A stretch of DNA of 64,000 nt from Pseudoclavibacter sp. Marseille-Q3772 (GTDB lineage Bacteria; Actinomycetota; Actinomycetes; Actinomycetales; Microbacteriaceae), in assembly GCF_916618895.1 (NCBI RefSeq), contig NZ_OU745391.1, positions 248,001-312,000 on the forward strand, read 5' to 3'. How positions within the stretch are numbered: position 1 is the stretch's first letter; every line of letters starts with the position of its first letter. The notes below the pieces were generated by a model. The model had not been told where the DNA came from. It did not search any database and worked only from the letters and a program-made list of their open reading frames with translations. The translations under genes and the position numbers were made by a program. This document shows, in pieces, positions 59,541-64,000 of this stretch.

Positions 59541-59860
59541 CGGGCACCTCGTTCGACATGTATGGCTCGAGATGGGCGTCGCGAGGGCCGCTTGCCTTAG
59601 TCGGATACATCATGAGCCGAAGCTCAAGGACAGACGCGACTTGTGGCAAGGCGACGTATTCAGGGCGTGGCACCGCGCGCGACCGTCTCGAATACACCCA
59701 GAAACAGATCCGAGACATAACCTGCGCCCACGCCCTGACTGCGGCAACTAACGATCTTGACGCGCCACGCACGGGCTCGGCAAGCGAGCTTGTATGACTC
59801 AAGAAACTGGCCGAGGCACGCAGCACGGAACTCAAGCGGCTTCGCGAAGAGAACCATGAA
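59527..59860 (-). pseudogene. hipB: Probable hipB antitoxin remnant
   Basis: Upstream of hipA on the same strand. The 3' part ends NEVPDDQQ, with its stop overlapping the hipA start as in hipBA operons. ARPEYVALPQVASVLELRLMM-like sequence resembles the region after an Xre helix-turn-helix, and GYVSDLFLGVFETVA in a second frame resembles the recognition helix. The two fit only with a frameshift near 59670. Identification is by position and weak similarity. Confidence 0.4.
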
Positions 59861-60055
59861 CCAGAACGAGTCCTCGAAGGCCTCCTCACCGAAAAGAACC
59901 TACGCGAGCTAGTCCTCACTCTCGAGGAGAACAAGAAAGAGGCCCGCGAACGTGCCCTTGCGGCACGTCCACGGGCGACTAGTAGATCTCAAAGCGTTCA
60001 CGTCGCTCCGCACAACTTTGGTCCTGCGCCAACGTCAGGAACAGTGTCTATCTAA
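59798..60055 (+). pseudogene. Coiled-coil protein remnant
   Basis: 85 codons without a start codon directly after an in-frame TGA (59795-59797). The translation is strongly coding-like and helical: KKLAEARSTELKRLREENHEPER, then LREL and EENKKEARERALAARP. It resembles the C-terminal coiled coil of recombinase-associated proteins or IS3 OrfA, but I cannot assign it. The 573 nt between hipA and the next intact gene hold only this and the hipB remnant. Confidence 0.35.
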
Positions 60056-60113
60056 ACGATTGGATCGAGCGTTTCGTAAACTTCGAACGCTGAATCTGGT
60101 TAGCGCAATTCGC

Positions 60114-60521
60114 TTATTCGACGTCCTTATATGGAGACACACGGATACTGACTAGTGCTGTAATAAATGCCCCCAAAGTCATTGCCCAGTGCTGCCACTT
60201 AGGGGTAGGGAGCTTGAACGCTAGCCAGAACGCAAGGGCCAGAAGTGACGCAAGCCCCAAAACGATGTGCTGGCGTGAAAGGCATATGCCACGGTCCTTC
60301 GCGACATCAACCGCCAACTTCATGGCAATAGACGCTGCCACAAACACTGCCATCGAAACGATGGCAGTAGCGATTATGAGAACAGGAAACCCCACTGGGC
60401 CGGCAACTGAGTCAAGACCTTGATCGGTAACCCCTACGGCGATTGACACGATCGTAAGCACGGGTCCAGCTAGCGCAGCAATCACGAGGTTTCGCCAAGC
60501 GACAAGCGATTTCAACGGCAT
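60114..60521 (-). CDS. Membrane protein of unknown function
   Basis: 135 residues, about four membrane helices (WRNLVIAALAGPVLTIVSIAV; VGFPVLIIATAIVSMAVFVAASIA; HIVLGLASLLALAFWLAF; WAMTLGAFITALVSI). I chose ATG 60521 because GGAAGGA sits 5 nt upstream; the longer frame is unsupported. Lower GC than the flanking core genes. No family recognised; it may be cargo of the element. Confidence 0.6.
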   Translation of the reverse strand: MPLKSLVAWRNLVIAALAGPVLTIVSIAVGVTDQGLDSVAGPVGFPVLIIATAIVSMAVFVAASIAMKLAVDVAKDRGICLSRQHIVLGLASLLALAFWLAFKLPTPKWQHWAMTLGAFITALVSIRVSPYKDVE

Positions 60522-60711
60522 GGGGATCCTTCCACAGATTTGGTTTGCTCTTCGCAAGGCTCGTGCAGATCTGCTGCGTACAATCGAGTCAAGCATCAAG
60601 GTCTTGCTGAGCGTGGCGAGGTTTAGTTGAAGCACATCGCCGACACCACGACGTCGCAGCATCGGCCAACATAATGCGATCCCGGTCATTGCCGATCACG
60701 ATGGAGTAGCT

Positions 60712-60957
60712 TTGAAGTCTCAACTAATTGACCCGCGAGACGGAGTATCTGAGGTCGATTCTCCCGGGTATAGAGTGTATTTCGCCGACTCACACGGGTC
60801 TACTGAGGAGTGGAAGCTCACAGAGTGTCGTCACGTACTTGAGGCGATTGAATGGGCTGAAACTGTGGCCCGCCGTCGTTCTTTTTGCTTGTATGCGGAA
60901 TGGCCGCTGAGCACTGGGGTCGGCCTCGTACAGCTACTCCAGCGCAGCGGGTATTAA
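60712..60957 (+). CDS. Small protein of unknown function
   Basis: 81 residues starting at TTG 60712 with GGAG 5 nt upstream. KSQLIDPRDGVSEVDSPGYRVYFAD, then WKLTECRHVLEAIEWAETVA and SFCLYAEWPLSTGVGLVQLL suggest a compact soluble alpha/beta protein. No recognised motif. It faces the secreted-protein gene. Confidence 0.5.
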   Translation: MKSQLIDPRDGVSEVDSPGYRVYFADSHGSTEEWKLTECRHVLEAIEWAETVARRRSFCLYAEWPLSTGVGLVQLLQRSGY

Positions 60958-60993
60958 AGCTCTTGCTGGGGTGCCCGCGACCCCGTCACGCTC

Positions 60994-61647
60994 TCATGGC
61001 TTTCGTACCCAGCGAAACTCCGAGGCAGCTCCGGGGATCTTGAACGGAGTGAATGGTGCGGTTGCAGTCGCTGAAGCCGAACCTCTGAAGTATGCACCGC
61101 CGTTGAACTTGGTTGGGCTGCCTTTTCTCGGGACATACCAGGTCTGCTTCGGCCCGTAATTTGTTTTCGAATTGACTGTGACGCGTTGCGTGTAGTCAGA
61201 CTGCGCGACGATTCGCAAGCTTGCAATCGAGTCTTTAGAAGTCATTGCTAGGTACCCAATCACTCGGATCGGGATCGATGCAGAAGGCCCCTTACAAGCA
61301 ACGCGGGGTTTGACGATGACACTCCCGGCGCCTGATGAATAGTGTGGACTATCCACAGACAAGATGCAGGTGAATGTAGCGGCTTTTGCGATCTCAATTC
61401 GTTCGCCGTCGGGGCCTCGATATGCACCCGCTTCGATACTGAACTCAACCTCCTGAGGCCCAGAACCGGGTGTTGTGAGCGCATCGATCGCAGGGTACTC
61501 CGGGAGCGAATCCACGTCTGCTCCAGCAGGATTCACCGTCGCGATGTGCTCGAACGATTCATTTGGCGTAGCCGCACTAGTAACTGTCGACGGCATCATT
61601 ACCGTCAAAGCTGCGAATACTGCTGTGGCGAGAGTTCTTAACTGCAT
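60994..61647 (-). CDS. Secreted protein of unknown function
   Basis: 217 residues with a typical signal peptide (MQLRTLATAVFAALTVMMPS, predicted cleavage near TVTSAA). The mature part is beta-rich with two cysteines (FTCILSV and PRVACKG) that could form a disulfide. ATG 61647 was chosen because GGAAGGA precedes it by 6 nt; ATG 61653 would be too close to that site. No family recognised. Confidence 0.65.
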   Translation of the reverse strand: MQLRTLATAVFAALTVMMPSTVTSAATPNESFEHIATVNPAGADVDSLPEYPAIDALTTPGSGPQEVEFSIEAGAYRGPDGERIEIAKAATFTCILSVDSPHYSSGAGSVIVKPRVACKGPSASIPIRVIGYLAMTSKDSIASLRIVAQSDYTQRVTVNSKTNYGPKQTWYVPRKGSPTKFNGGAYFRGSASATATAPFTPFKIPGAASEFRWVRKP

Positions 61648-61864
61648 GAACATTCCTTCCCATCACCGTTGATGTGTATTTGCAAAGTATATCCGTTATC
61701 AGCAAGTACTTGCGAGACTGAGGATTGCACATTCCAAATCTGGCCCGCGACACACTTCGTTGGGCGAGTGACCCATACATGGCTGGGGTGAGGTACCAGG
61801 ACCGGAACCACAACAACGGCATTCGGCTCAGATTGAATTCGGCCCATGAATTAAACGAACGTGA

Positions 61865-61888
61865 CGGATGTACCTCTAGGAACATCCG
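61865..61888 (-). terminator. Hairpin downstream of the ssb-redoxin gene
   Basis: CGGATGT (61865-61871) and ACATCCG (61882-61888) with inner CCT/AGG pairing. There is no strong U-tract on the minus strand. The 217 nt between this gene and the secreted-protein gene show no other feature. Confidence 0.45.
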
Positions 61889-61916
61889 CCACTGGCGTTG
61901 ATCGGCATGCCGAAAA

Positions 61917-62708
61917 CTATGCCGAGAGTTGCCGGGAACTGGCCTCTAATCCTGCCGGCGTTCGCGCTGTCGCTTCAGTAGCTGCCAGCACCTGGTGCAG
62001 ATCCGGACGGACTCCGCCCCAATGCGCTGGCACACCAGGAATTGGGCGTTGCGCAACGACAACAGGTGCTTCGCGGTAGCCCAAATCCTTGACATGTTCC
62101 GCGAAGTCACGATTCGCAGGATCCGTCACGTCAACCATCTCGAACGGGACTGACTTGTTCGTCAGATCACGCCCGACAATCTTGCAACGCTGACAAGAGA
62201 GAGTCGACGCGATCTTAACCATCGGTTTCACCGTCGTTGCCTCTTCACATGCCTCGACATGACCCGACCAGCTCGCTTGCGCGTGGCGCAGCTGTTCATG
62301 TGCTTCAAAGTTCTGCGCGGCCGCTCGGGCGTTCTGGTTCAGCCCACGGTCCATGCCGACTCGCTCGATCGTGACCGGAGTGAAGATCGGGTCTGCGGCA
62401 ACGGACTTCGCTTCAATCTGTGTCGACTGCTGGTGCTTTCCCTCGTTATTGGTCCATGCCTCAGTCTTTAGCATTCCGACGACAGCGACGCGGTCTCCCT
62501 TTTGATAGGTCGACATTACTGATTCGGCAACACGGCCATAGGCCACGACATCGTGGAAGACTGCGTCAGTGCTGACCCACTTGTCGTCCTTGCGCACGCG
62601 CTCTTCTGTGGCAACGCTGAAGCGAACCATGGAACGGCCACTTTCGGTTGGAACGAGCTCTCGGTCGCGGGTGATATTTCCAACAAGGCCCACTGGTGTA
62701 CGGAACAT
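61917..62708 (-). CDS. Single-stranded DNA-binding protein fused to NrdH/glutaredoxin-like domain
   Basis: 263 residues in one uninterrupted frame. Residues 1-110 are an SSB OB-fold: MFRTPVGLVGNITRDREL, GRSMVRFSVATEER, FHDVVAYGRVAESV, KGDRVAVVGMLKTEAW. A polar linker follows (about 111-162). Residues 163-241 match NrdH redoxins: CQRC at 172-175, VPFEMVDVTDP, GYREAPVVV with the cis-Pro at 215, and HWGGVRPD at 229-236. The acidic SSB C-terminal tip is absent. AGAAGGAGA lies 5-6 nt before ATG 62708. It lies in an operon with the gene at 62721. The domain assignments are strong; the joint function is unknown. Confidence 0.85.
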   Translation of the reverse strand: MFRTPVGLVGNITRDRELVPTESGRSMVRFSVATEERVRKDDKWVSTDAVFHDVVAYGRVAESVMSTYQKGDRVAVVGMLKTEAWTNNEGKHQQSTQIEAKSVAADPIFTPVTIERVGMDRGLNQNARAAAQNFEAHEQLRHAQASWSGHVEACEEATTVKPMVKIASTLSCQRCKIVGRDLTNKSVPFEMVDVTDPANRDFAEHVKDLGYREAPVVVAQRPIPGVPAHWGGVRPDLHQVLAATEATARTPAGLEASSRQLSA

Positions 62709-62720
62709 TTGGTTCTCCTT

Positions 62721-63236
62721 CTACATCGATAGTTGTGTTGAGGTGGCATGGTTGAGGTACGTGCCGGTGTGCCAGTCCGAAACGTTCGTTCGCGTCCGCG
62801 AACGAGTCAGGTTGGTTAGGGATGGTCGGATGATTCCGTCCCCACCGAGATCTCGAGCTGCTTCTACAAGTGGCAGCGTGAGCGCCGATGCCCTGTTCAG
62901 CACGAGCTCCGTCATCGCGCCTTCTCCGTTCGCGGACGAACCCCAGATATGGCGTGGTTCGTCCGGATCACGATCTGGGGGTAGACCCCACACCTCCGCA
63001 CGACACAACGTGACCGCGACACTCAACGACGCGTTGTCCACCGATGACGCCTGTACGGATCCCGTAGGTGTACGTAACTGGCGCTGCGGGAGCGGAGCAA
63101 GAATGTCCGCGGAAACATCCGCAAGTGCGCTCTGGAGACGGTCATGCGAAACGAGCTTGCGGGCATCACGACCCAGCGAGGGAGGCACCGGGAAGAAATC
63201 GGAATCTGTCGCATCCGTTTGCCCCACCTCGTACAA
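62721..63236 (-). CDS. Unknown protein in operon with ssb-redoxin
   Basis: 171 residues, TTG start with GGAG 6 nt upstream; the stop is 12 nt before the ssb-redoxin ATG and overlaps its ribosome site region. The sequence begins YEVGQTDATDSDFFPVPPSLGRDARKLV and is soluble, with ASALTLPLVEAARDLGGDG near the end. No motif recognised. The tight spacing suggests a linked job in DNA processing of the element. Confidence 0.55.
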   Translation of the reverse strand: MYEVGQTDATDSDFFPVPPSLGRDARKLVSHDRLQSALADVSADILAPLPQRQLRTPTGSVQASSVDNASLSVAVTLCRAEVWGLPPDRDPDEPRHIWGSSANGEGAMTELVLNRASALTLPLVEAARDLGGDGIIRPSLTNLTRSRTRTNVSDWHTGTYLNHATSTQLSM

Positions 63237-63362
63237 ATATACTCCGGCTCGGTCTCGACGACATCGCAGTACACTTCACCTCATCGGTGAGGTTGAAGAT
63301 GATGCACCGCTGCGGAATAAGGAATACGGTCCGACTCGAGTCGAGTCAGACCTATCGATCCA

Positions 63363-63400
63363 GTGGGGCGGACGGGACTTGAACCCGTGACCTATGGATT
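63363..63400. repeat. attR: 38-bp direct repeat within intact tRNA(CAT)
   Basis: Second copy of the 38-bp repeat, here part of a complete tRNA. The identity ends at 63400, one base before the anticodon (63401-63403), consistent with recombination in the anticodon loop. Confidence 0.9.
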
Positions 63401-63437
63401 ATGAGTCCACTGCTCTAACCAGCTGAGCTACCGCCCC
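63364..63437 (-). tRNA. tRNA with CAT anticodon (Met or lysidine-Ile2)
   Basis: Cloverleaf on the minus strand: acceptor GGGGCGG/CCGCCCC, D-arm AGCTCAGCTGGTTAGAGC, anticodon loop CTCATAA, T-arm GGTTCAAGTCC, discriminator A. Anticodon CAT at 63401-63403. It lacks an encoded CCA (the next bases read CTG), unlike tRNA-Asn here and the attL fragment. Sequence alone does not separate elongator Met from tRNA-Ile2 modified with lysidine. Confidence 0.93.
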
Positions 63438-63500
63438 ATCCGTACAAGCTTAACTTCAATAAGCGTGCAACGTTTCTGAGTGAGTGTTTACTCTGCCCGG

Positions 63501-63506
63501 TAGTGT
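63501..63506 (+). promoter_or_regulatory. -10 box of glgP (leaderless type)
   Basis: TAGTGT followed by 7 nt and GTG 63514; there is no Shine-Dalgarno. Confidence 0.45.
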
Positions 63507-63513
63507 TGAGCAC

Positions 63514-64000
63514 GTGAAGGCAATCGATTCATTCAACGTCCTCCCTGTCCTCCCCGAACCGCTTCACGCACTGCGCGACCTGGCGATGAACCTGCGCTGG
63601 TCTTGGCGTGAGCAGGCACACAACCTCTTCCGATCCATCGACCCAGCGCTGTGGAGCAAGACCGGTCATAATCCGATCACCATGCTCCAGCAGCTCCCGG
63701 CCAGCCGCATGGAAGAACTCGCACGCGATGAATCCTTCCTGCACCGGCTCAACGAAGAGGTCGAGGACCTCCATTCCTACCTCGGTGTAGACCGCTGGTT
63801 TGCAAAGTCGACCGCAGGTACGGAAGACGCAGAAACTTCGATCGCATACTTCTCAATGGAGTTCGGCGTACACCAGTCACTTCCGATCTACTCCGGTGGC
63901 CTGGGTGTACTCGCCGGCGACCACCTCAAATCCGCTTCTGACCTCGGTGTGCCACTCATCGGCATCGGCATGCTGTATACCTACGGCTACTTCAGCCAGA
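63514..64000 (+). CDS. glgP: Alpha-glucan (glycogen) phosphorylase, 3' end outside window
   Basis: Phosphorolysis of alpha-1,4-glucans. The visible 162 residues match the N-terminus of the long actinobacterial phosphorylases: LPVLPEPLHALRDLAMNLRWSW, DPALWSKTGHNP, AYFSMEFGVHQSLPIYSGGLGVLAGDHLKSASDLGVPL (read as blocks). GTG 63514 is supported by the -10 box. The frame is open at the right edge; the catalytic PLP region lies outside. Confidence 0.93.
   Translation, partial: MKAIDSFNVLPVLPEPLHALRDLAMNLRWSWREQAHNLFRSIDPALWSKTGHNPITMLQQLPASRMEELARDESFLHRLNEEVEDLHSYLGVDRWFAKSTAGTEDAETSIAYFSMEFGVHQSLPIYSGGLGVLAGDHLKSASDLGVPLIGIGMLYTYGYFSQ

Larger units (their letters stand above)
58377..63400. mobile_element. 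Integrated element in a CAT-anticodon tRNA gene, about 5 kb
   Basis: Bounded by a perfect 38-bp direct repeat of the tRNA 3' half, the usual target of tyrosine recombinases. The inner edge of the repeat falls at the anticodon. The contents differ in style from the core genome: several lower-GC stretches, decayed hipBA, unknown genes and an SSB-redoxin fusion. I found no integrase, relaxase, replication or phage structural gene, so this is a decayed or non-autonomous element. Left and right coordinates are the outer edges of the repeats. Confidence 0.85.

Overview
The window is a stretch of an actinobacterial chromosome. It most resembles Microbacteriaceae (order Micrococcales), but I cannot name the genus. 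The evidence is the moderately high GC content, the proS-nusA-ylxR-infB-rbfA-truB-ribF and hrcA-dnaJ-rsmE-HIT-phoH-ybeY-corC-era gene orders, the single-chain GlyRS, a mycothiol/DinB-type protein, ThyX instead of ThyA, and many start codons placed 6-7 nt after a TANNNT -10 box (leaderless transcripts). Nearly all of the window is ordinary core genome. The exception is about 5 kb near the right end.

Region by region. 1-10110: translation and RNA-processing cluster (proS, nusA, ylxR, infB, rbfA, truB, ribF) with mutY convergent on rbfA. 10151-18677: DinB-like protein, SNF2 helicase, aspA, a membrane-anchored protein, PrsW-type protease, FKBP, rpsO with a leader hairpin, PPK2. 18837-27827: metB, pnp, M16 peptidase, histidine phosphatase, dapB, thyX, hemW. 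27857-34855: a CIRCE-controlled hrcA-dnaJ operon running into rsmE, HIT, phoH, ybeY, a CorC-like protein and era. 34863-37815: a histidine kinase and response regulator, followed by an ABC ATPase with a degenerate nucleotide-binding site. 37897-39775: leuA behind a leucine leader peptide and attenuator. 39854-49271: recO, uppS, glyQS, dusB, dgt, dnaG, an orphan ABC ATPase and a 2-hydroxyacid dehydrogenase. 49348-58354: tRNA-Asn, a DNA glycosylase, a frameshifted M23 peptidase, an APC permease, def, a DMT transporter, a glycosyltransferase, a thiamine-binding protein and proBA.

58377-63400 is a small integrated element in the 3' half of a CAT-anticodon tRNA gene. It is bounded by a perfect 38-bp direct repeat whose inner edge lies at the anticodon. 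It has no recognisable integrase and carries a decayed hipBA toxin-antitoxin pair, a membrane protein, a secreted protein, a short unknown gene, an unknown gene and, most notably, a single-stranded-DNA-binding protein fused in frame to an NrdH/glutaredoxin-like domain. The right copy of the tRNA is complete but no longer encodes CCA, whereas the stranded 3' fragment on the left does. The window ends inside a glycogen/alpha-glucan phosphorylase gene.

The items most worth a second look are the SSB-redoxin fusion, the tRNA-embedded element, the leuA leader, the recurrent leaderless promoter pattern, the frameshifted M23 peptidase and the degenerate ABC protein.
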